Program-made: the position numbers and the translations under genes
From: Methylobacterium sp.
Lineage (GTDB): Bacteria > Pseudomonadota > Alphaproteobacteria > Rhizobiales > Beijerinckiaceae
DNA: 64,000 bases
NCBI GenBank assembly: GCA_020252645.1
Contig: JADCCN010000006.1
Span: 1 to 64,000, forward strand
Direction: 5' to 3'
Shown here: positions 1 through 6,941 of the stretch, piece after piece
Layout of the letters: every line of letters begins with the position of its first letter
Numbering within the stretch: position 1 is the first letter of the stretch
Notes under the pieces: generated by a model
Told to the model about the DNA's origin: nothing
Databases searched by the model: none
Seen by the model: only the letters and a program-made list of their open reading frames with translations

Positions 1-396
1 GCCGCCAAGATCGAACTTCAGAAACCGCATCCAGGACAGCCGGTCGCGGATCATGAACTCCATCCGCGCATCGCTCAGATTGTGCTGGGCCTGCAGGATC
101 AGCGCCTTGAACATCGAAACAGGGTCAAAGGGCGGCCGGCCGCCCCTGGCGCCAGCGCCATAGCCCAGACCCTCCACAAGCCAGCCCCGGAAATACTCGA
201 AGTCGACCGTCGCCTCGAGAACCTCTAGAGCGGTTGCCGATCTGACTGAATCAGATCGGCCGCTCTAAGCTCTTGATCTACCGCATTTTCTTCAATCGGC
301 CGGTATGCACTTGATCGGAAAATGCTCTAGCGGATCGCCAATCTTGCTGATCCGCTCCAAATGCTCCGACAAACCGAACAGCGACCGTTGCTCCAT
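1..396 (-). pseudogene. IS5-family transposase, N-terminal part, interrupted
   Basis: Read on the minus strand from an ATG at 394-396, the sequence gives the transposase N-terminus (MEQRSLFGLSEHLERISKIG, then DPLE). After a 102-bp interruption it continues with [34 protein letters not shown] and [19 protein letters not shown] to the window edge. These are the hallmark N-terminal motifs of IS5-family transposases, which move by a DDE mechanism. The frame is broken by an inserted palindromic repeat at 226-329 that brings an in-frame stop. The catalytic domain would lie beyond position 1. The element seems to have landed inside the RNase A-like toxin gene at about 430-456, because that ORF stops mid-domain there. 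I could not place the terminal inverted repeat with certainty. Confidence 0.85.
226..329 (-). repeat. Palindromic two-hairpin repeat, subfamily A, inserted in the IS5 transposase
   Basis: A 104-bp sequence with ends TAGAGC and GCTCTA, containing two hairpins. One is built around GATCTGA/TCAGATC. The other is a GAGCATTTTC/GAAAATGC arm pair with a central 'GTGCATACCGG' motif, close to GTGGATACCGG in the copies at 20750 and 52565. It is flanked by CTAG on both sides, while the uninterrupted transposase codons need only one CTAG. The copy therefore inserted with duplication of CTAG or a subset of it. It is direct evidence that the repeat moves or once moved. Confidence 0.85.
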
Positions 397-456
397 CGTC
401 CCGTCTCCAAATCAGCGACGGAAGGAGTGAATCACGAAATCCGAAAACGCGCGAGG

Positions 457-1014
457 TTAATGCGGGTGTCCAGCTCGACGTTCGCGGATGGTTCGATTGA
501 CCAGATCATTGGCATTTTCGTGCGAATCGAAGGTGCCAACAGGAACCTCCTGGATGCGGATGGTTCGGCTGCCCACTTGCCGTTCTGACCGCCGAGACAA
601 ATAATCTGAGATCAGGGAATCATCTGTCCGGCCGACATGCCGGTTGATTGTGTGTCCTCCATGCATCCCGCCTTCTTCATCCTGCAAGCGAACAGGATCA
701 TCGGTAAGTGCACCGGCGGGCTCGATCGGCGTCCCGTCGGGCGCCTCGCCGATAAGATCTGATCCATCGGATAACGATCCCTGTTCATCGGCAGCGTTTT
801 CACCGTCTCCACCCTCCTTCGGCCGCCACTGCCCGCCGCGCGGGTCGCCGGCCGGCCAGCGGGCTTGCGTATCGGAATACTTCAGTTCCAGCCGCACGCG
901 CATGGCGGCGAGGCAGGCCTTGATCAGAAGCAGGTCCTGCCGAACCGTCTCGACGGCATGGGCAAATTCAGGATCGGACTGGGAAGAATATCGAAGCGGA
1001 GACGATCGCGGCAT
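457..1014 (-). CDS. Leader protein with truncated RNase A-like (CdiA-CT type) toxin tip
   Basis: 185 aa. Residues 1-100 are the array's shared leader (MPRSSPLRYSSQSDPEF..., then a PAGDPRGGQW motif and an acidic Gly/Asp-rich linker ending in GEAPDGTPIEPAG). The tip contains GGHTINRHVGRTDDSL and, further on, a TFDSHENAN segment. This matches the start of the bacterial RNase A-fold toxin domain known from CdiA C-termini, where the first His and the Arg of the HxxxRHV stretch are catalytic. That domain is normally about 110 residues; here only about 70 remain, ending in RRAGHPH-stop next to the IS5 copy. The C-terminal catalytic Thr/Tyr part is missing, so it is probably inactive. No immunity gene follows, as expected if the IS removed it. 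The transcript would start in the 77-bp spacer shared with hrcA. Confidence 0.75.
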   Translation of the reverse strand: MPRSSPLRYSSQSDPEFAHAVETVRQDLLLIKACLAAMRVRLELKYSDTQARWPAGDPRGGQWRPKEGGDGENAADEQGSLSDGSDLIGEAPDGTPIEPAGALTDDPVRLQDEEGGMHGGHTINRHVGRTDDSLISDYLSRRSERQVGSRTIRIQEVPVGTFDSHENANDLVNRTIRERRAGHPH

Positions 1015-1091
1015 GGGCTTTCCTTGTCAGGCGCTCATCAAGGCCAAAACACCCTCCTTCGGTCAAGAAAAAATAGGAATATATTCCGTTT

Positions 1092-1186
1092 TTATCCCCG
1101 CTCCAGCAGCTTTCCCATCACGCGGGCGGTGTCATCCACCATCGGCACGATGCGCGCGTAATTCAGCCGCTTCGGCCCGATGATGC
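1092..1186 (-). pseudogene. Detached copy of the hrcA 3' end (scar 2)
   Basis: About 95 bp that translates on the minus strand to [17 protein letters not shown], then [13 protein letters not shown] and a stop. Apart from one substitution this is the C-terminus of the intact hrcA at 4951. Homology continues through the following spacer (1015-1091) into the leader gene. At the other end it stops abruptly at GATGATGC and is followed within about 10 bp by the stop codon of an immunity-like gene. It cannot be expressed as HrcA. Confidence 0.9.
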
Positions 1187-1196
1187 TGGGAAAAAC

Positions 1197-1457
1197 TCAA
1201 TCGTCGCTCCAGTGCTTGTCGAGCAGGCTTTGCATGATCTTCCATTCATCATGCACGCTTTCATCGCCCGTGAAATAACTGAACTCGATGTGATCTTCAA
1301 AAAAATCAACCTCGACGCGACATCCGACAAGGGTGAAGGTCACCATGATCGATTCCGGTCGATCCTGGCTTAAATCAAATTTTATGTTCTTACTTTTCAA
1401 GACGTTTAGAAATTTTATTAGATCGACCAAGCTCCGCGGTGCATCGATGTTTTTCAT
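1197..1457 (-). CDS. Immunity-like small protein (array family)
   Basis: 86 aa, acidic. The N-terminal half is variable (LVDLIKFLNVLKSKNIKFDL). The C-terminal half is nearly identical to two other array members: VGCRVEVDFFEDHIEFSYF, then TGDESVHDEWKIM and a WSDD end. Its ATG overlaps the stop of the toxin-like gene upstream (ATGA), so translation is coupled, the usual arrangement of toxin-immunity pairs. The family resembles small acidic proteins common next to polymorphic toxins, but I do not recognise a named Pfam family. The coding sequence is clearly more AT-rich than the flanking chromosome, which suggests transfer. Immunity function is inference. Confidence 0.7.
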   Translation of the reverse strand: MKNIDAPRSLVDLIKFLNVLKSKNIKFDLSQDRPESIMVTFTLVGCRVEVDFFEDHIEFSYFTGDESVHDEWKIMQSLLDKHWSDD

Positions 1458-1840
1458 TTCTGGAAACGTCCTCTGATCAGAAGTTTAAGGCAGGTGCGCG
1501 CGGCTTTATCTCCCTGTTTAGCCAAGACCATAACCTCCTCGATAGTCATTCCTAGAAATTGGCCTGGCATTTCCGCGCGGATGCGTGCGTTACAATACGC
1601 GGACATAAACTGCTGGGTTGTCCAGTTCCGCTTGTCCTCTGGTATTCCGCCAACGAGCTCGATCGGCGTCCCGTCGGGCGCCTCGCCGAAAAGAGCTGAT
1701 GCATCGGATAACGATCCCTGTTCATCGGCAGCGTTTTCACCGTCTCCACCCTCCTCCGGCCTCCATCGCCCGCCGCGCGGGTCGCCGGCCGGCCAGCGGG
1801 CTTGCGTATCGGAATATTTCAGCTCCAGCCGCACCCGCAT
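1454..1840 (-). CDS. 5'-truncated leader/variable-tip (toxin-like) protein
   Basis: 128 aa from an internal ATG (MRVRLELKYSDTQARWPAGD). The first ~37 leader residues present in the full-length copies are missing, because the sequence diverges abruptly at about 1845. It keeps the PAGDPRGG(R)W motif, the linker GSLSDASALFGEAPDGTPIE and the C-terminal tip WTTQQFMSAYCNARIRAEMP, ending AARTCLKLLIRGRFQK. The same tip type occurs in the copies ending at 3765 and 4376. The tip has about 57 residues with two conserved Cys and many conserved basic residues; I do not recognise the fold. It overlaps the immunity-like gene by ATGA. It may be an orphan tip kept because the pair is coupled, or a decaying copy. 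Confidence 0.6.
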   Translation of the reverse strand: MRVRLELKYSDTQARWPAGDPRGGRWRPEEGGDGENAADEQGSLSDASALFGEAPDGTPIELVGGIPEDKRNWTTQQFMSAYCNARIRAEMPGQFLGMTIEEVMVLAKQGDKAARTCLKLLIRGRFQK

Positions 1841-1844
1841 GGCG

Positions 1845-2044
1845 GCAGGCTTTCAGCAGAGGCAGTTCGCGCCGGAAGAAAGTCCAGTGTTCTCGGTGCG
1901 AATTTCAAGCGCGTGGAGGCGCATGTGGACGTGGATGTGAGGAGCGCTGCGTCGAAAAATCAGATGGCGGCGCGAAACATCTCGTCATTGCGAGCGAGTG
2001 AGGGGAAAGCAGCCCAGCCGTCCGCTGGATCGTTCGTTGGTGAA
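1845..2044. other. Non-coding junction with a dispersed-repeat-like stretch
   Basis: About 200 bp between the truncated leader copy and the next gene, with no convincing ORF. The part at about 1984-2032 (CGTCATTGCGAGCGAGTGAG followed by GGGAAAGCAGCCCAGCCGTCC) resembles the 'CGTCATTGCGAGCGAAG...GCAATCCAG' type of interspersed repeat seen in many alphaproteobacteria. That likeness is from memory and was not searched. The left end marks the point where one leader gene lost its 5' third. Confidence 0.4.
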
Positions 2045-2542
2045 TCAACCGTGAATCAATCTGCCGCCCGTATCGCGGGAAAGCTTTCGGCCATCCGGCA
2101 GGAAAACCACCCATTGGTTTCCAACATCACCGGGCGAAACATATTCCGCCGGCCCCAGCTTCAATTGTCCGCTGTTTGAAAAGCGCAATGTCAGCGTTGC
2201 ATCATCCAGATCGATGGCGTCGACGATCGCGCCATCCAGCGTCGACATGACAGCCTGCATATGCGCGTGGTCTTCATCGAGATCGGAGGTCGCGCGCTTG
2301 TCGACCTGAATGCGCCAACGGCACAATTCGACCATGAGACTCCAGATGCCGCGCGGAACCCGGCGTTCCGGCACCGTTCGACCCGAGTCAAACCGGCGGG
2401 CGGGAAAAGTCAAAATCTCTTTGACAGCCCCAAAATCCGCGATGAAGAAGCTGCCATGCGATCGTGCGACCCCCCAGATCGGTTGACCGATGAGGGGTTG
2501 GAGAAGAGATTGAGCGGTCGAAATTGATACCGTGCCTTGCAA
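2045..2542 (-). CDS. Hypothetical protein, possible second immunity protein
   Basis: 165 aa with a TTG start at 2542, 12 bp after the preceding immunity-like gene. Visible segments are LLQPLIGQPIWGVARSHGSF, a central GIWSLMVELCRWRIQVDKRA, an acidic patch, and a C-terminal WVVFLPDGRKLSRDTGG. The overall pattern (N-terminal 'GQPxWGVxxxxGSF', C-terminal 'FLPDGRxL') is familiar from small standalone proteins found near polymorphic toxins, but I cannot name the family. It has no signal peptide or membrane segment. Its place inside the array and its cotranscription suggest a spare immunity gene; this is inference. Confidence 0.55.
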   Translation of the reverse strand: MQGTVSISTAQSLLQPLIGQPIWGVARSHGSFFIADFGAVKEILTFPARRFDSGRTVPERRVPRGIWSLMVELCRWRIQVDKRATSDLDEDHAHMQAVMSTLDGAIVDAIDLDDATLTLRFSNSGQLKLGPAEYVSPGDVGNQWVVFLPDGRKLSRDTGGRLIHG

Positions 2543-2554
2543 ATCGGCCCTCCC

Positions 2555-2815
2555 CTAGTCATCGCTCCAGTGGTTATCGAGCAGGCCCTGCATGATCTTC
2601 CAATCGTCATGGACGCTTTCATCGCCCGTGAAATAGCTGAATTCGATATGATCGTCGAAAAAATCAACCTCGACTCGACAGCCAACGAGAGTAAAGCTGA
2701 CCAATATGGTATTTGTTCTGTATTGATCCAGCCTAAAATGGATCTTTTTGCTCCGTAAAAAATCCAAGAACTCAAGAATATCGCCGACCCCATTAAATTC
2801 CGTTTTCTTTTTCAT
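2555..2815 (-). CDS. Immunity-like small protein (array family)
   Basis: About 86 aa from the ATG at 2815, which overlaps the stop of the full-length toxin-like gene (ATGA). An upstream in-frame Met exists at 2851, but it lies inside the toxin gene. The start MKKKTEFNGVGDILEFLDFL is lysine-rich; the second half LVGCRVEVDFFDDHIEFSYF, then DESVHDDWKIM and WSDD, is almost identical to the genes at 1197 and 3505. The divergent N-half and conserved C-half suggest that specificity lies in the N-half. It ends in TAG 12 bp before the next gene. Confidence 0.7.
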   Translation of the reverse strand: MKKKTEFNGVGDILEFLDFLRSKKIHFRLDQYRTNTILVSFTLVGCRVEVDFFDDHIEFSYFTGDESVHDDWKIMQGLLDNHWSDD

Positions 2816-3321
2816 TTTCTGAACCTTTTTTCGCCCAAAAGCTTGAGACATTTCCTAGCAGCCGCATCGCCGCCTTTGGCGGCCATTATCACCTCTGCAA
2901 TCGTCATCGGGCCGAACTGGCCCGGCAAAACGGCGCGGATATCCGCGTTGCAGTAGGCGGAACGAAATTGCTGGACGGTCATCTGTTGCTCGTCCCGCGA
3001 AAATCCGCTCGTACCCGCCGGCTCAATTAGCGTACCATCCGGCGCTTCGCCATAGCCGAAGTCGGATTCGGACGCATCGCCTTGCTCGGGCGGATCGCCC
3101 ACGGAGCCGTCGCCACCCCCTTCCAGCGGCCGCCACTGCCCGCCGCGCGGGTCGCCGGCCGGCCAGCGGGGCTGCGTATCGGAATATTTCAGTTCCAGCC
3201 GCACGCGCATGGCGGCGAGGCAGGCCTTGATCAGAAGCAAATCCTGCCGAACCGTCTCGACGGCATGGGCAAATTCAGGATCGGACTGGGAAGAATATCG
3301 AAGCGGAGACGATCGCGGCAT
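2812..3321 (-). CDS. Full-length leader/variable-tip (toxin-like) protein
   Basis: 169 aa from the ATG at 3319-3321; the longer ORF upstream runs into the spacer. Residues 1-68 are the shared leader up to GGQWRP. The linker then differs from the other copies (GDPPEQGDASESDFGYGEAP). The tip QMTVQQFRSAYCNADIRAVL, ending KCLKLLGEKRFRK, is a divergent version of the tips at 1454, 3765 and 4376. No signal peptide, membrane segment or secretion signal is visible. The hrcA-like tail and 77-bp spacer lie just upstream, and an immunity-like gene is coupled by ATGA. Toxin activity is inferred from architecture only. Confidence 0.65.
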   Translation of the reverse strand: MPRSSPLRYSSQSDPEFAHAVETVRQDLLLIKACLAAMRVRLELKYSDTQPRWPAGDPRGGQWRPLEGGGDGSVGDPPEQGDASESDFGYGEAPDGTLIEPAGTSGFSRDEQQMTVQQFRSAYCNADIRAVLPGQFGPMTIAEVIMAAKGGDAAARKCLKLLGEKRFRK

Positions 3322-3399
3322 GGGGCTTTCCTTGTCACGCGCCCATGAAGGCCAAAACACCCTCCCTTGGTCAAGAGATTATAGGAATATATTCCGTTT

Positions 3400-3498
3400 T
3401 TATCCCCGTTCCAGCAGCTTGCCCATCACGCGGGCGGTGTAATCCACCATCGGCACGATGCGCGCGTAATTCAGCCGCTTCGGCCCGATGATGCCGAG
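3400..3498 (-). pseudogene. Detached copy of the hrcA 3' end (scar 1)
   Basis: About 99 bp encoding [20 protein letters not shown], then [12 protein letters not shown] and a stop, the same residues as the end of intact hrcA. Homology breaks after GATGATGCCGAG, within about 12 bp of the breakpoint in the copy at 1092-1186, and is followed by the stop codon of an immunity-like gene. On the other side it runs without a break into the spacer and the next leader gene, exactly as at the true hrcA locus. Confidence 0.9.
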
Positions 3499-3504
3499 AA
3501 GATT

Positions 3505-3768
3505 TCAATCATCGCTCCAGTACTTATCGAGCAGGCCCTGCATGATCTTCCAATCGTCATGGACACTTTCATCGCCCGTAAAATAACTGAATTCGATATG
3601 ATCATCAAAAAAATCGACTTCAACGCGACATCCAACCAGCGTGAAATCTACGGAGATCGAATCATCCCGACTGGAGCGCAATTTGAAATGAATGCCGGCC
3701 GCTCGTAAAGCTTCAAGAAATTTGAAAATATCCAGAATGCCTCTGGGAGCTACGATGGCCCTTGTCAT
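3505..3768 (-). CDS. Immunity-like small protein (array family)
   Basis: About 87 aa from the ATG at 3768, overlapping the stop of the truncated toxin copy (ATGA). The longer ORF to 3804 starts inside that gene. N-half: MTRAIVAPRGILDIFKFLEA, then LRAAGIHFKLRSSRDD. The C-half VGCRVEVDFFDDHIEFSYF with a WSDD end matches the genes at 1197 and 2555. Its partner toxin gene has lost its leader, so the immunity gene looks retained while the toxin decays. Function is inferred from position. Confidence 0.68.
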   Translation of the reverse strand: MTRAIVAPRGILDIFKFLEALRAAGIHFKLRSSRDDSISVDFTLVGCRVEVDFFDDHIEFSYFTGDESVHDDWKIMQGLLDKYWSDD

Positions 3769-4107
3769 TTCCGATATTCTCCACCCTTGAGAAGCTTCAA
3801 ACATGTATTAGCTCTACGATCACCTGCTTTTGCCCGTGCAATGACTTCTTCAATTCTCATATTCAGGAATTCCCCCGGCACAACCTCACGTATCCTACCC
3901 CTGCAATAGGCTGACATAAACTGCTGGGTTGTCCAGTTCAGCTTGTCCTCTGGTATTCCGCCAACAAGCTCGATTGGCGTCCCGTCGGGTGCCTCTCCGA
4001 AAAGGTCTGATCCATCGGATAACGAACCCTGGTCATCCGTAGCATTTTCACCGTCTCCACCCTCCTTCGGCTGCCACTGCCCGCCGCGCGGGTCGCCGGC
4101 CGGCAGG
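3765..4107 (-). pseudogene. Leaderless remnant of a toxin-like gene
   Basis: An open frame from PAGDPRGGQWQPKEGGDGEN through GSLSDGSDLFGEAPDGTPIE and WTTQQFMSAYCRGRIREVVP to CLKLLKGGEYRK and a stop at 3765-3767. The 5' end is cut at about 4107 within the PAGDPRGG codons. An in-frame stop lies immediately upstream, and no usable start precedes the internal Met of MSAYC. The cut point is next to the stop of the preceding immunity gene, so this looks like a recombination scar rather than a working gene. Confidence 0.7.
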
Positions 4108-4114
4108 GCTCACC

Positions 4115-4360
4115 TCACCATCGATGAGGTATCTCTCCACGCTCTTTGATCAGAAGATAAAGTTTATCTTCACTCGTTTCGACACTTTCATCGCCCTCAA
4201 AAGTGCTGAATTCGAGACGATCATCGAAAACTTCAACCTCGATACGCATCCCGACGAGGGAAAATGATACCATGACTGCGTCATCGCTTTGTTGATCAAG
4301 CCGAAAATGAATTCTATTCCTATTGAGAAAAGATATAAGAGTCATAAGCTTACTTGCCAT
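4115..4360 (-). CDS. Immunity-like small protein, divergent array member
   Basis: 81 aa: MASKLMTLISFLNRNRIHFR, then LVGMRIEVEVFDDRLEFSTF, GDESVETSEDKLYLLIKERG and a RW end. It shares the 'VG-R-EV-FDD--EFS-F-GDESV' core with the other three family members but has its own C-terminus. It follows the stop of the toxin-like gene at 4376 by 15 bp, with GGAGA as a ribosome-binding site. It is AT-richer than the flanking housekeeping genes. It is probably the specific partner of the intact gene upstream; this is inference. Confidence 0.68.
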   Translation of the reverse strand: MASKLMTLISFLNRNRIHFRLDQQSDDAVMVSFSLVGMRIEVEVFDDRLEFSTFEGDESVETSEDKLYLLIKERGEIPHRW

Positions 4361-4375
4361 TTTGCTATTCTCCAG

Positions 4376-4873
4376 CTATTTGCGGAACCTATCCTGCCTC
4401 AGAAGTTTCCAACACCGGTTGGCTGCAGCCTCGCCTTGCTTTGCCCGAGCGATGACGTCTTCGATTTTCATATTCAGGAATTCCCCTGGCATGACCCGGC
4501 GAATTTCTGCCCTGCAGTATGCCGACATAAACTGCTGGGTTGTCCAGTTCAGCTTGTCCTCCGGTATTCCGCCAACGAGCTCGATCGGCGTCCCATCCGG
4601 TGCCTCGCCGAAAAGATCTGATGCATCGGATAACGAACCCTGTTCATCGGCAGCGTTTTCGCCGTCTCCACCCTCCTTCGGCCGCCACTGCCCGCCGCGC
4701 GGGTCGCCGGCCGGCCAGCGGGGCTGCGTATCGGAATATTTCAGTTCTAGCCGCACGCGCATGGCGGCGAGGCAGGCCTTGATCAGAAGCAAATCCTGCC
4801 GAACCGTCTCGACGGTATGGGCAAATTCAGGATCGGACTGGGATGAATATCGAAGCGGAGACGATCGCGGCAT
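4376..4873 (-). CDS. Full-length leader/variable-tip (toxin-like) protein, copy next to hrcA
   Basis: 165 aa. Shared leader MPRSSPLRYSSQSDPEFAHT, a helical stretch VRQDLLLIKACLAAMRVRL, the PAGDPRGGQW motif, a Gly/Glu/Asp linker and the tip WTTQQFMSAYCRAEIRRVMP, ending NRCWKLLRQDRFRK. The PAG-x-P-x-GGQW signature recalls linkers upstream of toxin domains in phage- or secretion-associated proteins of Rhizobiales (from memory). It is the first array gene downstream of hrcA, 77 bp after its stop, in the same orientation, so read-through from hrcA is possible. Toxin function and delivery route are inferred, not shown. Confidence 0.65.
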   Translation of the reverse strand: MPRSSPLRYSSQSDPEFAHTVETVRQDLLLIKACLAAMRVRLELKYSDTQPRWPAGDPRGGQWRPKEGGDGENAADEQGSLSDASDLFGEAPDGTPIELVGGIPEDKLNWTTQQFMSAYCRAEIRRVMPGEFLNMKIEDVIARAKQGEAAANRCWKLLRQDRFRK

Positions 4874-4950
4874 GGGGCTTTCCTTGTCACGCGCTCATCA
4901 AGGCCAAAACACCCTCCTTCGGTCAAGAAACAATAGGAAAATATTCCGTT

Positions 4951-6045
4951 TTATCCCCGCTCCAGCAGCTTTCCCATCACGCGGGCGGTGTAATCGACCA
5001 TCGGCACGATGCGCGCGTAATTCAGCCGCTTCGGCCCGATGATGCCGAGCACGCCGACGATCTTCTGGTTCTGATCGCGGAAGGGGGCGGCCACCAGCGA
5101 GGAGCCGGAGAGCGAAAAAAGCTTGTTCTCCGAGCCGATGAAGATGCGCACGCCATCCCCCTCCTCGGCGCGGGAGAGCAGGTCGATCACGTCCTTGCCG
5201 CGTTCGAGATCCTCGAAGAGAAGGCGGATGCGCTCGAGATCGGTTGCGGCCTCGAGGTCTTCGAGCAGGTTCGCCTGCCCGCGCACGATCAGCCGCGTCT
5301 CCCCGCCGGATTGCGAGAGGCTGGCGAGCCCGCTTTCCACGAGCCGCGCGGAGAGAGAATCCATCTCGGCCTGCATGGTGAGGCGATCACGCTCGATTTC
5401 GGCGCGGAGTTCGCCGATCGTGCGGCCCGCGAGGCGATGGTTGAGATAGTTCGAGGCTTCCGTCAGCGCCGAGGCCGGCAGGCCGGGGGGCAGGGCCAGG
5501 ATGCGGTTCTCCACCGAGCCATCATCCGCCACCAGCACCACGAGGGCTTGCGTGGGGTCGAGCCGCACGAATTCGATATGCCGCAGCTTCTTGTTCGATT
5601 TCGAGGTGACGACCACGCCCGCGCCACGCGAAACACCCGAGAGCAGGGTTGTCGCCTCGCCGAGCGCATCCTCGAAGGAGCGGCCCGAGCCACCCGCCGC
5701 GATCTGCGCCTCGATGCGGCTGCGATCCTCCTGGCTGACATCGCCGATCTCGAGAATGGAATCGACGAACAGCCTGAGGCCTATTTCGGTCGGCAGGCGC
5801 CCCGCGCTCACATGCGGCGCGTAGATGAGGCCGAGATCCTCGAGATCCTGCATCACATTCCGCACGGTGGCCGCCGAAAGCGAGACCGGCAGCACTTTCG
5901 AGATGTTGCGCGAGCCCACGGGCTCGCCGCTTTCAAGATAGCCCTCGACGATGCGACGAAAGATGTCGCGCGAACGCAGATCGAGTTCGCTGTAGCCCTG
6001 GGCGGCATGGGGGGCGGCATGGGCGGCTTTCAGATCGCGGCTCAT
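4951..6045 (-). CDS. hrcA: Heat-inducible transcription repressor HrcA
   Basis: 364 aa from [10 protein letters not shown]; a longer ORF to 6474 is ruled out because it covers the divergent rph gene. HrcA represses class I heat-shock genes by binding CIRCE operators and needs GroE for activity. The N-terminal winged helix ([20 protein letters not shown], then [20 protein letters not shown]) and the long ligand-like C-terminal domain ending [20 protein letters not shown] are typical, as is the length. I see no CIRCE (TTAGCACTC-N9-GAGTGCTAA) upstream. Its last ~100 bp are copied twice downstream, at 3400 and 1092. It lies divergent to rph. Confidence 0.95.
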   Translation of the reverse strand: MSRDLKAAHAAPHAAQGYSELDLRSRDIFRRIVEGYLESGEPVGSRNISKVLPVSLSAATVRNVMQDLEDLGLIYAPHVSAGRLPTEIGLRLFVDSILEIGDVSQEDRSRIEAQIAAGGSGRSFEDALGEATTLLSGVSRGAGVVVTSKSNKKLRHIEFVRLDPTQALVVLVADDGSVENRILALPPGLPASALTEASNYLNHRLAGRTIGELRAEIERDRLTMQAEMDSLSARLVESGLASLSQSGGETRLIVRGQANLLEDLEAATDLERIRLLFEDLERGKDVIDLLSRAEEGDGVRIFIGSENKLFSLSGSSLVAAPFRDQNQKIVGVLGIIGPKRLNYARIVPMVDYTARVMGKLLERG

Positions 6046-6224
6046 CAGGCTCCAGATCCGGGAATCACAGGAGGAAACGGTTCCACGCCCCATGTTACTG
6101 CGCTTGTCGCCGATTCCAAAGATGCAGCCCTGATGCATCGCAACACCCTTGAGAAGCGGCCCGGAAGGGCGTAAGACGCCGCCTCTTTTCCCGAATTCGA
6201 CGCCAGTGAGTGACGGAGACGCCC

Positions 6225-6941
6225 ATGCGCCCCTCCAAACGTGCCCCTGATGAATTGCGGGCCGTGCGCCTCGAACGCGCCTTCGCACGCCATGCCGAGG
6301 GCTCCTGCCTCGTGAAGTTCGGCAACACGCATGTGCTCTGCACGGCGACACTGGAAGAAAAGGGCCCCTCCTGGCTGCGCGGCACCGGAAAAGGCTGGGT
6401 GACGGCGGAGTATTCCATGCTGCCGCGCGCCACGCTGGAACGCACCCGCCGCGAGGTGACCGCGGGCAAGCCATCGGGCCGCACGCAGGAAATCCAGCGC
6501 CTCATCGGGCGCTCGCTGCGCGCGGTGGTGGATCTCGCGGCGCTCGGCGAAAAGCAGATCGTGCTCGATTGCGATGTCATCCAGGCCGATGGCGGAACGC
6601 GCACGGCATCCGTCACCGGCGCGTGGGTGGCGTTGCATGATTGCTTCCGCTGGATGATGGCGCGGAACATGCTCGCCACCATGCCCCTGAGGGATCACGT
6701 CGCCGCGATTTCCTGTGGCATCTATCGCGGCAATCCCGTGCTCGATCTTGATTATGCGGAGGATTCCGCGGCCGGGACGGATGCGAATTTCGTGCTGACC
6801 GGCACGGGCGGCATCGTGGAAATCCAGGGCACGGCCGAACAGACACCGTTCTCCGAGGCTGATTTCGCGGCCCTTCTCGGCCTCGCCAGGAAGGGAATCG
6901 GCGAGCTTGTCGCCATGCAGAAGGCGGCGATCGGCGCATGA
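6225..6941 (+). CDS. rph: Ribonuclease PH
   Basis: 238 aa from the ATG at 6225 ([20 protein letters not shown]); a GTG at 6210 would add five residues. RNase PH is a phosphorolytic 3'-5' exoribonuclease that trims tRNA 3' ends. Family blocks are visible: [50 protein letters not shown] and [20 protein letters not shown]. Length equals the family norm. It is divergent to hrcA and overlaps rdgB by ATGA, a conserved arrangement in this order. Confidence 0.97.
   Translation: MRPSKRAPDELRAVRLERAFARHAEGSCLVKFGNTHVLCTATLEEKGPSWLRGTGKGWVTAEYSMLPRATLERTRREVTAGKPSGRTQEIQRLIGRSLRAVVDLAALGEKQIVLDCDVIQADGGTRTASVTGAWVALHDCFRWMMARNMLATMPLRDHVAAISCGIYRGNPVLDLDYAEDSAAGTDANFVLTGTGGIVEIQGTAEQTPFSEADFAALLGLARKGIGELVAMQKAAIGA

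Noticed and set aside
361-588. Plus-strand ORF of 75 aa in the IS5/toxin junction.
   Set aside because: Antisense to both the transposase start and the RNase A-like tip; no codon bias.
3082-3348. Plus-strand ORFs repeated over each leader copy.
   Set aside because: They recur only because the antisense leader DNA is repeated; the minus-strand genes have motifs, coupled partners and start sites.
1015-4950. CRISPR array as an explanation for the repeats at 1-5 kb.
   Set aside because: Repeats are hundreds of bases long, coding, and not regularly spaced by unique spacers.
5123-6174. Long plus-strand ORFs over hrcA (for example 4843-6174, 443 aa).
   Set aside because: They are Arg/His/Ala-rich translations antisense to hrcA with no recognisable domain, as expected for GC-rich antisense frames.
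6046-6224. CIRCE operator expected next to hrcA.
   Set aside because: No TTAGCACTC-N9-GAGTGCTAA or close variant is visible between hrcA and rph, nor upstream of grpE or dnaK.
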